Positions 8,082 through 18,017 of a stretch of DNA of 64,000 bases are shown here, in pieces. The stretch comes from Exiguobacterium sp. s122. GTDB lineage: Bacteria > Bacillota > Bacilli > Exiguobacteriales > Exiguobacteriaceae. The notes under the pieces were generated by a model. That model was not told the DNA's origin. It worked only from the letters and a program-made list of their open reading frames with translations, and searched no databases. The translations under genes were made by a program, and so were the position numbers. The first letter of the stretch is position 1. Each line of letters opens with the position of its first letter. The stretch lies in NCBI RefSeq assembly GCF_018618475.1, contig NZ_JACSMD010000001.1, positions 1,488,001 through 1,552,000 on the forward strand, in the 5' to 3' direction.

Positions 8082-9353
8082 TTAATCGCGGTCCGCCAAC
8101 GAGTCGAGCCGTTCTTCAAGCATTTGTCGGTCGTCCACGTCTGCAGTAAGCGCAAGCGTTTGCTCTAGCGTACGCTTCGCCTTATCGCGCTGTCCTTCTT
8201 CTACTAACAGTGTAGCCCATTCGGTCGCAAAAGACACGTCCTCTTTATAAACGTCTTCAATCGATTCATATAAAACGACGGCGTCTTCGTACGCCTCAAG
8301 TTCATAGGCGGCTTTTGCCTTGTACCACGTCATGAGCGGTGATGTCGAGTGGTCTTCGAGGGCGTCGATCGTCTCGATGACGGCATCCATGTCCCCAGCT
8401 TCAAACAAGACGGACAAGAGCAATTCAGTCGCCTCAAGCGATTCGGGGTTCAAGGCGAGCGCTTCACGCAGCTCGTTTACCGCTTCGTCGGTCGCACCTT
8501 GACGCAAGAACAGTTTTGCCTTCACTGTCCGCAACTCGTCGTTATAATCGTCTCGTTCAATCCCGTGGCTAATCATCTCGAGCGCCTCATCGATTCGCCC
8601 GAGCGCCTCGAGCGCTTCCGTATAGGGAAGATAGAGCGACGTGAAGTCCGGGTCCATCGTCCGCAACTCCTCGAACTGTTTGACCGCGACCTCGTCACGC
8701 CCGATGCGGTGGGCCGTCATCGCATGCCCGAACACCGTGTTCAAGTTTCGGTCTGTCGACTTCTCGTATTCCACGAGCGCCTCCTCGAACGACCCAATCA
8801 TCGTGAGCGCCTCGGCATAATCGGCTTGATAGTCAATCTCTTCCGGCAACGAAAGGTGTGGCAGTCGCGCGTAGAGCGGGACGGCTTGTTCAAATGAACC
8901 AATCGACGCGTACAATTCAGCGAGCCCGTAAATAAGGAGCGGCTCATCCGGATTCGCTTCGAGCGCCTCAAGTAGTTTTTTGACAGCGACTTCGTCAAGT
9001 CCTTGTGATTGATACAAATCAGCTAATAACACGAGGCTCCGGACGTGCGCCTCGCGATCGTTCGCGTCGACTTTCTCAAGCACCGCGATCGCTTCTTCTT
9101 CCCGGTCGCTATCGAGGTACGCCTCGGCGAGCGACAGTGCGACGTGCGGATTCCCTTCATAATCGACGTAAAGCGCGGACAAGACGTTCACCGCCCGATC
9201 GGCAAGTCCGAGCTCGAGATAAAGGTCAGCGATGGCCAACCGGTCTTCATCCGACCCCTCTTTCTCGAGCGATTCCAGATGGTGCAGGGCGTGTTCCGTC
9301 TCCCCGGCTTCAAGCATCTCGATAATATGGTTCAATTCTGATTCATCTAACAT
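8082..9353 (-). CDS. ypiA: TPR-repeat protein, YpiA-like
   Basis: A 423-residue protein built almost entirely of tetratricopeptide-type helix pairs, about ten to eleven in all (for example ADLYLELGLADRAVNVL and AEAYLDSDREEEAIAVLEKV). It has no signal peptide or membrane segment, so it is probably a cytoplasmic scaffold. The partner is unknown. The start is ATG 9353 because TAGGAGGA lies 8 bases upstream; an upstream in-frame codon at 9377 lacks a site. Gene position after aroA follows Bacillus. Confidence 0.85.
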   Translation of the reverse strand: MLDESELNHIIEMLEAGETEHALHHLESLEKEGSDEDRLAIADLYLELGLADRAVNVLSALYVDYEGNPHVALSLAEAYLDSDREEEAIAVLEKVDANDREAHVRSLVLLADLYQSQGLDEVAVKKLLEALEANPDEPLLIYGLAELYASIGSFEQAVPLYARLPHLSLPEEIDYQADYAEALTMIGSFEEALVEYEKSTDRNLNTVFGHAMTAHRIGRDEVAVKQFEELRTMDPDFTSLYLPYTEALEALGRIDEALEMISHGIERDDYNDELRTVKAKLFLRQGATDEAVNELREALALNPESLEATELLLSVLFEAGDMDAVIETIDALEDHSTSPLMTWYKAKAAYELEAYEDAVVLYESIEDVYKEDVSFATEWATLLVEEGQRDKAKRTLEQTLALTADVDDRQMLEERLDSLADRD

Positions 9354-9386
9354 TGCTCTTCCTCCTACCGACAACAACTATTGACG

Positions 9387-10637
9387 TTATTCTATCTCAC
9401 GACTGAGCCGTTGTAAATCTTGATGAAACTGTGGATAACTGACGTCCGAGACTTCCATCCCTCGAATGTGGACTGGTTCGTCCGTCAAAAGCGCCGCGAT
9501 TTGTAGCATCATCGACAGGCGATGGTCGCCAAACGCATCTACTTCTCCACCTCGGACCACACTCGGATGGACGGTGAACCCGTCCGCTGTCTCGTCGATG
9601 TCGATGCCGAGCGTCTTCAATTCGGTCACGACCGTACGAATCCGGTCCGTCTCTTTCACGCGCAGTTCTCCTGCGTCTCGCACGGTCGATGGGCTTGTCG
9701 CTTGGGACGCGACGAGGGCGAAGAGCGGCAACTCGTCGATTTGATGTGGTATCGACGCCCCGGCCAAGTCAATGCCGTGGAGCGTACTCGACTTGACGGT
9801 GACATCGGCGACCGTCTCCTCACCGAGCGGGCGAGCCCGCTCGATTGAGATGGTTGCCCCCATCCGTTCGAGCGTCCGGAGAAAGCCGATGCGCGTCTCG
9901 TTCAAACAAACATCGACGGTCGTCACTTCACTATTCGGGACGATGGCCGCTCCGGCCCAAAAGAAAGCAGCCGACGAAGGATCAGCCGGAACGTGCACCG
10001 TCGCGCCTGTCAATTCGCCCGGGGTAAGTTGAATCACTCGCACCTCGTCTTCCGTCGTCACATGAATACGTCCGCCGAATAAGGGCAACATCCGCTCCGT
10101 ATGGTCACGTGACAGCATCGGCTCCCGGACGACCGTCTCCGCATTCGCTCGAAGACCGGCCAATAGGATGGCCGATTTGACTTGTGCGCTCGCGACGGGG
10201 AGCGTATACGTCATCCCGTTCAGTTCGTTTCCTCGGATTATTAGCGGGGCGTAATCCCCTTCGATGACGGCTCCACGCGAACGCAACGGTTCCGTGACGC
10301 GTGCCATCGGTCGTTTCGATAACGACGCATCCCCCGTCAATTCAAATGCTCCCTCGTAGCCAGCGAGCAGTCCGGTGAGGAGACGCATCGTCGTCCCCGA
10401 GTTTCCACAGTCAATCGAGGCAGATGTCAATCGGTCCGTCCCGGTGATCACGAGTTGACCGGCTCGTTCTTCAACCGACGCCCCGAGGCGGCGCATCGCC
10501 TCCATCGTCGATCGGCAATCCGCACCGAGGAGCGGGTCATGAATCGTCGTCACACCGTGCGCCACGGCACCGAACATGACGGCGCGATGTGTGATTGATT
10601 TGTCACTCGGGACACGAATCCGTCCAGTCAATCCCAT
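9387..10637 (-). CDS. aroA: 3-phosphoshikimate 1-carboxyvinyltransferase (EPSP synthase)
   Basis: Condenses shikimate-3-phosphate with phosphoenolpyruvate, the sixth shikimate-pathway step. The 416-residue protein has the substrate-binding SDKSITHR near residues 11-18, the NSGTTMRL loop around residue 79, and the C-terminal GDHRLSMM near residue 380. It begins one base after the aroB stop, so translation is probably coupled. In Bacillus the trp, hisC and tyrA genes separate aroB from this gene (called aroE there); here they are directly adjacent. Confidence 0.96.
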   Translation of the reverse strand: MGLTGRIRVPSDKSITHRAVMFGAVAHGVTTIHDPLLGADCRSTMEAMRRLGASVEERAGQLVITGTDRLTSASIDCGNSGTTMRLLTGLLAGYEGAFELTGDASLSKRPMARVTEPLRSRGAVIEGDYAPLIIRGNELNGMTYTLPVASAQVKSAILLAGLRANAETVVREPMLSRDHTERMLPLFGGRIHVTTEDEVRVIQLTPGELTGATVHVPADPSSAAFFWAGAAIVPNSEVTTVDVCLNETRIGFLRTLERMGATISIERARPLGEETVADVTVKSSTLHGIDLAGASIPHQIDELPLFALVASQATSPSTVRDAGELRVKETDRIRTVVTELKTLGIDIDETADGFTVHPSVVRGGEVDAFGDHRLSMMLQIAALLTDEPVHIRGMEVSDVSYPQFHQDLQRLSREIE

Positions 10638-10638
10638 G

Positions 10639-11679
10639 TTACATCCATCCTTTCAGTTGAGTAAAGGCAGCCAGGAGTCGATCGTCTGACACCGGTTCGA
10701 CCGTGACGGTATCCCCGAGCAGAACGAACCGGACTTCCCCACCGCGATTCTTTTTATCTCGTCCCATGAACGTCCGGTATTCCTCGAATGGTCGCCAAGC
10801 GACCGGTGGAATCCCATTCATCTTCATCCAGTCCGCTAACCGGCGGGCTCGGGTTACGTCCCCGCTCAGTAAAAAGGCATATACCATCCCATAGAGAACG
10901 GCTTCTCCGTGCGCAAGTCGATACTGTTCGCTCGTCTCGAGCGCATGCCCGAACGTATGGCCGAAATTGAGCCACGCGCGAACGCCATGCTCGCGTTCAT
11001 CCGCCTCGACGATGCGACGCTTCACTTCAATCCCTCGTGCGAGCCAGTCTGTCCAATCGATGGGACGCGTTAAGGCGTCGAACAATGCGTCTTCAAACGA
11101 GGCATCAAGCACATGTTCCGAGAGATACGCATGCTTGATCAGTTCCCCGAGGCCGCTCCGGACGTCACGCTCTGGTAACGTCTCAAGGCGTGTCACATCG
11201 TAATGGACGCCCATCGGTTGATGAAACGCCCCGATTGCATTTTTTGCGAGCGGATGATTGACGGCGACTTTCCCACCGACAGCCGAGTCATGCGCAAGAA
11301 TCGTCGTCGGGACTTGGATATAGCGGACGCCACGCATGTAGACGCTCGCTAAAAAGCCAGCCAAGTCTCCGACCATACCGCCCCCAAGTGCGAGAATGAG
11401 CGTATCGCGGTCACATCCGGCGTTCAACCCTTCGCTCACGAGACGTTCGATAACGGACAGCGACTTTGATTCATCGCCTGGAGCAACGACTGACCAGACG
11501 AGTGCACCAGGAGTCGCCAGCCGCTCGCGAAACGCACGACCATGGAGTCGATCGACCGTCTCGTCCGTCACGACCCAAATCGTTGAACCAGAAAAAGCTT
11601 GAACGCGGTCGAGCCATGCATCACCGCGTTCAATCGTTACATCATATGGGGTCGACGCATCAACGCGAATCGTCACCAT
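10639..11679 (-). CDS. aroB: 3-dehydroquinate synthase
   Basis: Converts DAHP to 3-dehydroquinate with NAD and a divalent metal. The 346-residue product shows the NAD-binding [14 protein letters not shown], the metal-site region [11 protein letters not shown], and HTFGHALE near residue 245. The start is ATG 11679: AGAGGAA lies 8 bases upstream, and the frame overlaps the end of aroC. An upstream codon at 11754 would add 25 atypical residues inside aroC. Confidence 0.95.
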   Translation of the reverse strand: MVTIRVDASTPYDVTIERGDAWLDRVQAFSGSTIWVVTDETVDRLHGRAFRERLATPGALVWSVVAPGDESKSLSVIERLVSEGLNAGCDRDTLILALGGGMVGDLAGFLASVYMRGVRYIQVPTTILAHDSAVGGKVAVNHPLAKNAIGAFHQPMGVHYDVTRLETLPERDVRSGLGELIKHAYLSEHVLDASFEDALFDALTRPIDWTDWLARGIEVKRRIVEADEREHGVRAWLNFGHTFGHALETSEQYRLAHGEAVLYGMVYAFLLSGDVTRARRLADWMKMNGIPPVAWRPFEEYRTFMGRDKKNRGGEVRFVLLGDTVTVEPVSDDRLLAAFTQLKGWM

Positions 11680-12833
11680 GTCCGAATTTCCTCTCGATAC
11701 GATGCGACTCGAGTTTGAATCCGTTCCACTGTGTCGTGTCCGAATGTCTCGCACAGTTCACGTGCAAGCTCGAACGCGACGACCGCTTCGACGACAAGCG
11801 AGGCGGCCGGGACGGCGCACGCGTCACTGCGCTCGATTTGGGCGAGAAACGGTTCTCTCGTCTCGATGTCGACCGACTGAAGCGGTTTGTATAACGTCGG
11901 GATCGGTTTCATGACGGCTGTACAGACGATTGGCATCCCCGTCGTCATCCCGCCTTCGAACCCTCCGAGGTGATTCGATAAACGCATATATCCGGTCTCG
12001 TCAAGCGCGATCGGGTCCATCACTTCAGATCCTGGTCGATACGCCATATCGAACCCATCACCAAATGCGACGCCCTTAATGGCGTTGACGCTCATGACCG
12101 CTTGCGCGATTCGCGCATCGAGCTTTCGGTCGTATTGGACGTATGAACCGAGCCCAGGCATGACACCGTGCACTTCGGTCGTGACGACTCCACCGAGGGA
12201 GTCGCCTGCGGCTTTCGCCTCGTCAATCAATCGCATCATCTTGTCTGCCGCCTCCGCGTCATACGTACGGACGGGCGATGCTTCAATCGCTTCGATGAGC
12301 GCTTCTCTCGATTCGACGGCCTGAACGGCTTCGACGCCACCAATCACTTTCACGTAGCTAAACAGACTTATCCCAACAGTCGCGAGCACCTGTTTGCTGA
12401 TGGCACCGACCGCCACACGGGCTGCTGTCTCACGGGCACTTGAACGCTCGAGCACGTCACGAAGGTCGCGATGGTCGTACTTCAACCCGCCGACGAGATC
12501 GGCGTGACCCGGGCGTGGCCGGACGACTTGTCGTTTCACTTCGGCATCTTCTGCAAGCGGTTCCGCCTGCATGACGTTTCGCCAGTGCGTATGATCTTTG
12601 TTTTCAATCCAAAGTGAGATGGGGGCACCGGTCGTCCGTCCGTGACGAATCCCGGCCCGAACGTCCACACGATCTGATTCGATTTGCATCCGTCGACCAC
12701 GTCCGTATCCAGACTGTCGCTTTTTCAGCTCTTCGTTCACCAAGTCGATGTCGATGGAGAGACCAGCCGGCACGCCTTCGAGTATAATCGTCAACCCAGG
12801 ACCGTGTGACTCTCCTGCTGTCAAATAACGCAT
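11673..12833 (-). CDS. aroC: Chorismate synthase
   Basis: Last common step of aromatic biosynthesis, converting EPSP to chorismate with reduced FMN. The 386-residue protein begins [14 protein letters not shown] and contains the invariant [20 protein letters not shown] and [12 protein letters not shown] segments around residues 120-150. ATG 12833 is supported by TTGAGGTGA, which overlaps the cheR stop. It overlaps aroB by seven bases and follows cheR, as in Bacillus (there called aroF). Confidence 0.96.
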   Translation of the reverse strand: MRYLTAGESHGPGLTIILEGVPAGLSIDIDLVNEELKKRQSGYGRGRRMQIESDRVDVRAGIRHGRTTGAPISLWIENKDHTHWRNVMQAEPLAEDAEVKRQVVRPRPGHADLVGGLKYDHRDLRDVLERSSARETAARVAVGAISKQVLATVGISLFSYVKVIGGVEAVQAVESREALIEAIEASPVRTYDAEAADKMMRLIDEAKAAGDSLGGVVTTEVHGVMPGLGSYVQYDRKLDARIAQAVMSVNAIKGVAFGDGFDMAYRPGSEVMDPIALDETGYMRLSNHLGGFEGGMTTGMPIVCTAVMKPIPTLYKPLQSVDIETREPFLAQIERSDACAVPAASLVVEAVVAFELARELCETFGHDTVERIQTRVASYREEIRTW

Positions 12834-12843
12834 ATCCGTCACC

Positions 12844-13623
12844 TCAACCTTCGAATTTTTCGTAAAAGAAACTTTGCTTCATCTGATAACCGTATCGTTT
12901 CGGTTGGAAAATCTGTTCGGTGCCACCGACGAATAACACGCCCCCCGGCCGCAACGAGCGATGGAATGACTTATACACTTTCTCTTTCGCTTCCTCTGTG
13001 AAATAGATTAAAACGTTGCGACAGACAATCAAGTCGAAGTTTCGTTCATAAACGTCTGCTAACAAGTTCTGCTTTTTAAACGTGACGAGTTTCTTTATAT
13101 CTTCTGCAATGTAGTAGTCGTCGCCCCGTTGTGTGAAATACCGTTGTCGGAACTCGGCCGGCAAATCAACGAGAGCCCGTTCATGATATTTGCCCGCTTT
13201 TGCCTTCTCGATGACGATGTCGTCGAGGTCCGTCGCCGTAATGGAGAATTGGGCAGGTGCCAAATGTTTTGATAACAGCATCGCGAGCGAGTATGGCTCT
13301 TCTCCTGTCGAACAAGCGGCGCTCCATACACGTAACTTCCCTTGACTGGTTCGGATGAGCCCAGGCAAGATATCTTCCTCGAGTTGTTGCCACCGGATCG
13401 GATTCCGGTAGAATTCGCTCACATTGATGGTCATCCGGTCCAAGAACTCTTCATATAGGCCGCGGTCAGCATCCATCGCTTTAAAGTACTCAATGAACGT
13501 GGCATATCCTTTTTTCTCGCGAAGGGCAATCATCCTACGTTTCATCTGTGCTTCTTTATATAAGTTCAAATCAATTCCCGACTTTAAGTAAAATTTTTTT
13601 ACGAAGATGGCATAATCATTCAT
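12844..13623 (-). CDS. cheR: Chemotaxis protein methyltransferase CheR
   Basis: Methylates glutamates of chemoreceptors using S-adenosylmethionine. The 259-residue protein has the N-terminal helical domain with [11 protein letters not shown], and the SAM-binding segment with [16 protein letters not shown] around residues 103-118, followed by [13 protein letters not shown] near residue 205. ATG 13623 is the first ATG after AGAGG, although spacing is about 12 bases. An in-frame TTG four codons upstream is inside the likely ribosome site. It heads cheR-aroC-aroB-aroA. Confidence 0.94.
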   Translation of the reverse strand: MNDYAIFVKKFYLKSGIDLNLYKEAQMKRRMIALREKKGYATFIEYFKAMDADRGLYEEFLDRMTINVSEFYRNPIRWQQLEEDILPGLIRTSQGKLRVWSAACSTGEEPYSLAMLLSKHLAPAQFSITATDLDDIVIEKAKAGKYHERALVDLPAEFRQRYFTQRGDDYYIAEDIKKLVTFKKQNLLADVYERNFDLIVCRNVLIYFTEEAKEKVYKSFHRSLRPGGVLFVGGTEQIFQPKRYGYQMKQSFFYEKFEG

Positions 13624-13692
13624 CAGCAGTTCCAACCTCTATTCTTCCTCTTCTCCTAGATTCGCTTGTCGCGTAAGCGCTTCAACGGCAAC

Positions 13693-13719
13693 AAAAAAAG
13701 GGACAGGCGGCCCCGTCCC
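13693..13719 (-). terminator. Terminator after ndk
   Basis: Minus-strand stem GGGAC(G)GG / CC(T)GTCCC around GGCCG, followed by seven T residues, ten bases after the ndk stop. Confidence 0.8.
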
Positions 13720-13728
13720 TCGTTTTCG

Positions 13729-14148
13729 TCATGAAACGTGCGATGTTTCCGAGACGAACCAAAGCGCCAACTCACGGTCGGCGCTCTCGACGCTGTCCGA
13801 TCCGTGAATAACGTTTTGTGACATCGTCGCGGCCAAGTCGCCACGAATCGTCCCCGGTTGAGCATCAAGCGGGTTCGTCTTTCCAATCATCATCCGTGAG
13901 ACAGCGACGATGTTCTCGCCTTCCCATTCCATCGCGACGACCGGACCTGACGTCAAGAAAGCGACGAGTTCACCAAAGAACGGCTTCTCCTTATGTTCCG
14001 CATAATGCGCTTCTGCGATTTCTACAGACGGTGTGAGCATTTCGAGACGGTTCAACGTATATCCTTTGTTTTCAAAGCGCGAGATGATTTCCCCAATCAA
14101 TCCGCGCGCCACGCCGTCAGGCTTCACCATTAAAAATGTCTTTTCCAT
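13729..14148 (-). CDS. ndk: Nucleoside diphosphate kinase
   Basis: Balances NTP and dNTP pools by phosphate transfer through a phosphohistidine. The 139-residue sequence begins [16 protein letters not shown] and carries the catalytic H115 in NVIHGSDS. Length is typical. It lies between hepT and cheR as in Bacillus but is separated from both by gaps, and the terminator behind it makes it probably a single-gene unit. Confidence 0.97.
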   Translation of the reverse strand: MEKTFLMVKPDGVARGLIGEIISRFENKGYTLNRLEMLTPSVEIAEAHYAEHKEKPFFGELVAFLTSGPVVAMEWEGENIVAVSRMMIGKTNPLDAQPGTIRGDLAATMSQNVIHGSDSVESADRELALWFVSETSHVS

Positions 14149-14239
14149 TCCCCTAGTCCCCCTAAATCAATATGTGTACGATGTACTCTATAAGTGTACA
14201 CGGTCGCTCTCGTTATTGAAAGGGGTTACAAGACGTAAA

Positions 14240-15202
14240 TTACCATTTTCGTTTCCCGATATATTCCGCAATTTCGATGAGTGATCGTTTGTCCGACACG
14301 TCCGGGAGCGGTTCGAGCCGTAAGATGGCTCGGCGGACGTAGCGGTCGATTGTCTGTTGGCTCCGTTCGAGCGTGCCGTTGCGTTGCACCTCGCGGACGA
14401 GCGCGGCCGTCAAATCCGGACTCGACGTACCATCGACTTGCGACAAGCGTTCATAAAAACGAACGTCCTCAGCTGAATAGAAGAGCGGAAGCGTCTTATG
14501 GCCATGCTTTAAATCCTCACCGACCGGTTTTCCGAGTTGGAAACTCTTCGCGGTAAAATCGAGCAAGTCGTCCGTCATTTGGAACGCCATGCCGATGTCA
14601 TAACCGAACAGTCGTAACTGTTTGACCACTTCAGGTGACGCCCCCGAGACGATCGCCCCGGCGGCACAACTCGTTTCGATGAGGAGCGCAGTCTTTCGCG
14701 CGATGCGGTCCAAGTACCGTTTCGGCGACTGCGCCCAGTCGTATTGATCTTGAATTTGATTGATTTCGCCGATGCAAATCAATTCCATCGTCTCGGCCAT
14801 CAGTTGCATCACTTCCGGCGAATCGACTTCCGAGACGAGACGAATCGCCTCGCCAAACAACGTGTTCCCGGTATACATGGCGACGCGTTCATCGTACCGC
14901 TCCATGACGGTCGGTTTCCCGCGTCTCAAAGTAGCGTCGTCGATGACATCGTCATGGACAAGTGAGGCCATATGGATGAGTTCGAGACTCGCCGCCACTT
15001 TCGTCAATCGAATATCATTCTCTTGCCCGAACGCGGCGCTCAATAAAACGAAGGCTGGACGAATCCGTTTGCCACCCGCATCCAACAATTGTCTCGAGGC
15101 CGCATCGATGATGGGATGATCAGTATGAACACGTGTCGCTAAAAAACGATCGATTTGATCGATTTCACGATTCATATGACGATATAGTCGTTTTAAAGAC
15201 AT
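14240..15202 (-). CDS. hepT: Heptaprenyl diphosphate synthase component II
   Basis: Catalytic large subunit that elongates farnesyl diphosphate to the menaquinone side chain. This is a trans-isoprenyl diphosphate synthase of 320 residues. The first aspartate-rich motif is at D84-D85-V-I-D88-D89, and the second is DDLLDF near residue 215. It starts three bases after the menG stop. The product works as a heterodimer with HepS, encoded two genes upstream in the same operon. Chain length is inferred from context, not from the sequence. Confidence 0.93.
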   Translation of the reverse strand: MSLKRLYRHMNREIDQIDRFLATRVHTDHPIIDAASRQLLDAGGKRIRPAFVLLSAAFGQENDIRLTKVAASLELIHMASLVHDDVIDDATLRRGKPTVMERYDERVAMYTGNTLFGEAIRLVSEVDSPEVMQLMAETMELICIGEINQIQDQYDWAQSPKRYLDRIARKTALLIETSCAAGAIVSGASPEVVKQLRLFGYDIGMAFQMTDDLLDFTAKSFQLGKPVGEDLKHGHKTLPLFYSAEDVRFYERLSQVDGTSSPDLTAALVREVQRNGTLERSQQTIDRYVRRAILRLEPLPDVSDKRSLIEIAEYIGKRKW

Positions 15203-15205
15203 CAG

Positions 15206-15910
15206 TTACCACTTCTTTCCTAAGTGCATCGCACATGCACCGCCGGAAAACGGTTTGACCTCGATTTGTTCGAACCCTGCCGTTTCGAACATCCGCTTCA
15301 GCGTGAGCCGATCGGGGAACGAGTCGGTCGACTCTTGCAACCATTTGTATTGGTCGTATGACCCGGCAAACAGTTTCCCGAAGAGCGGCATGACCGTTCC
15401 GAAGTAAAACCGATACAGCTCGCTGAACAGCGGGGCTGTCGGTTGGCTTGTCTCGAGGCAGACGACCGTGCCGCCTGGTTTCAAGACGCGATGCATTTCT
15501 TTGAGCACCGTCATATAGTCTGGGACGTTCCGGAGACCGAAACCGATTGTCACAAAGTCAAACGAATCGTCGCCAAACGGCAACGCCATCGCATTCCCGT
15601 GGACGAGCTCGACGTTCGGATATGATTTTACTTTTTCATGACCGACCGCAAGCATGTTCTCCGAAAAGTCTAGTCCTTTGACGACTCCCGTGTTCCCTGA
15701 CGCTTCGGCGAGTTGAATCGTCCAGTCCGCTGTCCCGCAACAGACATCGAGACATTTCGCTCCCGGAAACACTTGCATTCGACGCATCGTCGCTTTGCGC
15801 CACCATTTGTGGAGACGGAAGCTGATGATCGAGTTCATCGTATCGTAGCTCGGTGAGATGGATTGAAACACATCATATACTTTTTGCTCTTTTTCTTTCG
15901 GTTGCAACAC
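15206..15910 (-). CDS. menG: Demethylmenaquinone methyltransferase
   Basis: Last step of menaquinone synthesis: C-methylation of demethylmenaquinone with SAM. The 234-residue protein is a UbiE/MenG methyltransferase with the [17 protein letters not shown] region, SAM motif [10 protein letters not shown] around residues 50-59, and GFGLRNVPD near residue 123. It uses a GTG start (15910) behind AAAGGATG. The hepS-menG-hepT order matches Bacillus and supplies the quinone used by the QcrABC complex in this window. Confidence 0.95.
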   Translation of the reverse strand: MLQPKEKEQKVYDVFQSISPSYDTMNSIISFRLHKWWRKATMRRMQVFPGAKCLDVCCGTADWTIQLAEASGNTGVVKGLDFSENMLAVGHEKVKSYPNVELVHGNAMALPFGDDSFDFVTIGFGLRNVPDYMTVLKEMHRVLKPGGTVVCLETSQPTAPLFSELYRFYFGTVMPLFGKLFAGSYDQYKWLQESTDSFPDRLTLKRMFETAGFEQIEVKPFSGGACAMHLGKKW

Positions 15911-15927
15911 GAAACATCCTTTCCGTT

Positions 15928-16500
15928 CTAAGCGACAGCATGCGCCAAAAGCGCCGATAGCTGCTCTCGTTGCGCTTTCTGCAATGTCGCCGCTCTTAGT
16001 TCAATGATTTGTTTTCCATATGACGTCAAATACGTTTGGCCGATTAATTCAGCGAACGTCTTGACCAAACCAAAGTTCGCTTCCATCCATGTCGTCACAG
16101 AAATCTCGTCGTCTAATGCGAGTGTGCATTTCGCCCCGTTGACGAGTTGAACGGCACGGCCGAATCGATTACTAAACTCGGTCGGGAATCGTGCCAATAT
16201 TTTATAAAATTGAGCCGATGCGAAATCTCCAGCGAGCACGTTGAGTTGTCGCGCCAAAGACCCGTTCGGACAATCCTTCACTTGATCGTGTAACTCGAGC
16301 GCCTGATGGGCAAAATAGGCGGCCAGTACGAGCTGTTGTTGTTCGGTTGATTCTTCGTCAATCAATTCGACCATCCAACGAAGCAAAGGCATGTCGACTG
16401 CGGGCACAATCTCGTGTCTCGTCAAATACGGATGGGTCATTCGTTCTTCGATTTGACGAGCAAGGTCGGTGACAACGCTTTCGTTTGTCCACTGTTCCAT
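15928..16500 (-). CDS. hepS: Heptaprenyl diphosphate synthase component I
   Basis: Non-catalytic partner of HepT in menaquinone side-chain synthesis. The 190-residue protein is all-helical, with the [16 protein letters not shown] and [16 protein letters not shown] stretches typical of the HEPPP synthase subunit 1 family. ATG 16500 is chosen because GAGGGGGGATAGC precedes it; the frame stays open upstream, but those codons read through the promoter region and the hup terminator. First gene of hepS-menG-hepT. Confidence 0.88.
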   Translation of the reverse strand: MEQWTNESVVTDLARQIEERMTHPYLTRHEIVPAVDMPLLRWMVELIDEESTEQQQLVLAAYFAHQALELHDQVKDCPNGSLARQLNVLAGDFASAQFYKILARFPTEFSNRFGRAVQLVNGAKCTLALDDEISVTTWMEANFGLVKTFAELIGQTYLTSYGKQIIELRAATLQKAQREQLSALLAHAVA

Positions 16501-16538
16501 GCTATCCCCCCTCGTCCTCTTCGTTGTCATTCTGACAT

Positions 16539-16547
16539 AGTATAGCA
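16539..16547 (-). promoter_or_regulatory. Extended -10 promoter of hepS-menG-hepT
   Basis: Minus-strand TG-C-TATACT: TATACT at 16539-16544 with the TG at 16546-16547. No good -35 hexamer is present 16-18 bases upstream, as often with extended -10 promoters. Confidence 0.55.
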
Positions 16548-16590
16548 CATTTTCGTCACGTTCACGCCATGTGAACTCGTAAACGGACAC

Positions 16591-16614
16591 AAAAAAAGCC
16601 GCCTTTCGGCGACT
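16591..16614 (-). terminator. Terminator after hup
   Basis: Minus-strand stem AGTCGCC / GGCGGCT with a GAAA loop, followed by seven T residues, 13 bases after the hup stop. Confidence 0.85.
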
Positions 16615-16627
16615 TATGTACTGCCTA

Positions 16628-16900
16628 TTATTTGACCGCGTCTTTGAGCGCTTTACCTGCTTTGAAGGCAGGGACTTTGCTCGCAGGGATTTCGATATCT
16701 TCTTTCGTACGTGGGTTGCGACCTTTACGGGCAGCACGCTCACGAACTTCAAAAGTACCAAAACCGATCAATTGAATTTTCTCACCGTTTTGGAGTGCTT
16801 CAGTGATTGATTCAAATGTAGCTTCTACCACTGTCGTCGCTTCTTTTTTCGAAACGTTGGCTTTTTCAGCAACTGCTTGGATCAATTCAGTCTTGTTCAT
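16628..16900 (-). CDS. hup: DNA-binding protein HU
   Basis: Histone-like nucleoid protein of 90 residues that bends and compacts DNA as a dimer. Conserved features include [14 protein letters not shown] at the N-terminus and the DNA-contacting arm [20 protein letters not shown] at about residues 46-65, ending [21 protein letters not shown] 16900 follows GGAGGTG by 7 bases; a GTG just before it is less likely. In B. subtilis spoIVA lies next to this gene; here there is only the YphF-like lipoprotein gene. Confidence 0.97.
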   Translation of the reverse strand: MNKTELIQAVAEKANVSKKEATTVVEATFESITEALQNGEKIQLIGFGTFEVRERAARKGRNPRTKEDIEIPASKVPAFKAGKALKDAVK

Positions 16901-16938
16901 CACGATTCACCTCCTCTCACAGAGAGTTTACGGGATTA

Positions 16939-16967
16939 ATCATATCGTACAAACGTTGATATGACAA
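16939..16967 (-). promoter_or_regulatory. Sigma-A promoter of hup
   Basis: Minus-strand -35 TTGTCA (16962-16967), 17-base spacer, -10 TATGAT (16939-16944). The leader is about 30 bases long with a strong ribosome-binding site. Confidence 0.8.
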
Positions 16968-17009
16968 CATTTTTTAAACGATTTGCCCATATTCACGACG
17001 CTGTGACAA

Positions 17010-17720
17010 TCAGTTGTTTAAAAATTCGACTTCGCCTTGTTCATTAATCGTATAGCCTTGCGAATAAGCCGGGGCGAAAGGTGAATCATTGTAGAGCAAA
17101 TACCGAATATCTTCGCCGACTTCTGGCGTCACATCCGTGTTTTCAAGCTTGGTCGCGATATCCTCCCGGTAATCGACGAATAGCTGTCCACTGCCGTCCA
17201 CGTACACAGGGAGCTCGTTATCTGTGTACGGACTCGGGATGGTCGGTGCTTCAGCGACGAAAATCAGGTCATAGTTGAGGGTAAACTGATTCTTGCCGAT
17301 TGACCCGTCGAACGGGAACTTCCCTTCTTTTGCTCGGAAGGCGTTAATGTTCGTCTGCAACTGTTGCAACCGCTCGGTCACCCGCAAATCAATCAATTTG
17401 ACGGCCGGTTCCGTTTCCACGTCGACGAGGACATATAAGAACAGTCCGCCCCCTTCAAAACTATTCGCCGGCGGGTCGGCCATGTAGCCCGGGACGAGAC
17501 GGCCGAATTCGATCGGGTAGCGTTCCATAAGTGGCGTCTCGGCTGACTTCGTTTTAATCGGCAGTACCCCGGTCGTCTCTTTGAACGATTCGACGGCCGT
17601 TTGGACCGAACGAATCTGTTCCTCGTACGGGACGTTATCGACCCGACTCGACTGTGGGAACATACAACCGCTCAGGACGGTCATCGCCACCAAACTAATC
17701 ATTAGTACCATTCGTTTCAA
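17010..17720 (-). CDS. Lipoprotein, YphF-like
   Basis: Exported, lipid-anchored protein of 236 residues with unknown function. A signal peptide ends in the lipobox LSGC (Cys19). The rest contains two repeats of a segment about 100 residues apart (EEQIRSVQTAVESFKETTGVLPIK and ERLQQLQTNINAFRAKEGKFPFD), each a helix followed by a G-x-hydrophobic-P turn, suggesting an internal duplication. Start TTG 17720 is favoured by AGGAGGG 7 bases upstream; the ATG three codons later is too far away. Position next to the DUF2768 gene and gpsA matches B. subtilis yphF. Confidence 0.8.
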   Translation of the reverse strand: MKRMVLMISLVAMTVLSGCMFPQSSRVDNVPYEEQIRSVQTAVESFKETTGVLPIKTKSAETPLMERYPIEFGRLVPGYMADPPANSFEGGGLFLYVLVDVETEPAVKLIDLRVTERLQQLQTNINAFRAKEGKFPFDGSIGKNQFTLNYDLIFVAEAPTIPSPYTDNELPVYVDGSGQLFVDYREDIATKLENTDVTPEVGEDIRYLLYNDSPFAPAYSQGYTINEQGEVEFLNN

Positions 17721-17724
17721 CGGC

Positions 17725-17925
17725 TTACCCTCCTGTCGGTCCTGAAGCGACCACGTAAATCATAATGAGCGTTCCAAATAAAAAAATGACAAATGCGACG
17801 ACACGCACGAGCGCCCCGAACCAACCTGATAGCTTTGTGTGGCTCACAGCAACCATGAGCGCCGCGATGGCGAACGCCCCGATGCCTGCAAATGAAATCC
17901 ACATCTTGATGAGTGACGGTGTCAC
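17725..17925 (-). CDS. DUF2768 small membrane protein, YphE-like
   Basis: A 66-residue protein with two hydrophobic segments (ISFAGIGAFAIAALMVAVSH and VVAFVIFLFGTLIMIYVV), so probably an integral membrane protein with short tails. Function unknown. It starts at GTG 17925 behind GAGGGGAT, and its stop overlaps the ribosome-binding site of the lipoprotein gene, so the two are likely coupled. The neighbour order gpsA-yphE-yphF is that of Bacillus. Confidence 0.75.
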   Translation of the reverse strand: MTPSLIKMWISFAGIGAFAIAALMVAVSHTKLSGWFGALVRVVAFVIFLFGTLIMIYVVASGPTGG

Positions 17926-17976
17926 GTAGATCCCCTCGACTTTCTCTATAATTCTCTCTCCGTACATTAGTGTAGC

Positions 17977-18017
17977 AAAAAAAAGCAAGGAACTGAACGA
18001 AAACGTCAGTCCCTTGC
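17977..18017 (-). terminator. Terminator of der-gpsA
   Basis: Stem GCAAGGGACTGA / TCAGTTCCTTGC (minus strand, one mismatch) with an 8-base loop and eight T residues. The ascending arm includes the gpsA stop codon. Confidence 0.85.

Noticed and set aside
15928-16761. Longer version of HepS with about 87 extra N-terminal residues
   Set aside because: The extra codons cover the hup terminator and the hepS promoter and are Lys/Arg-rich without similarity; the ATG at 16500 has a strong ribosome site.
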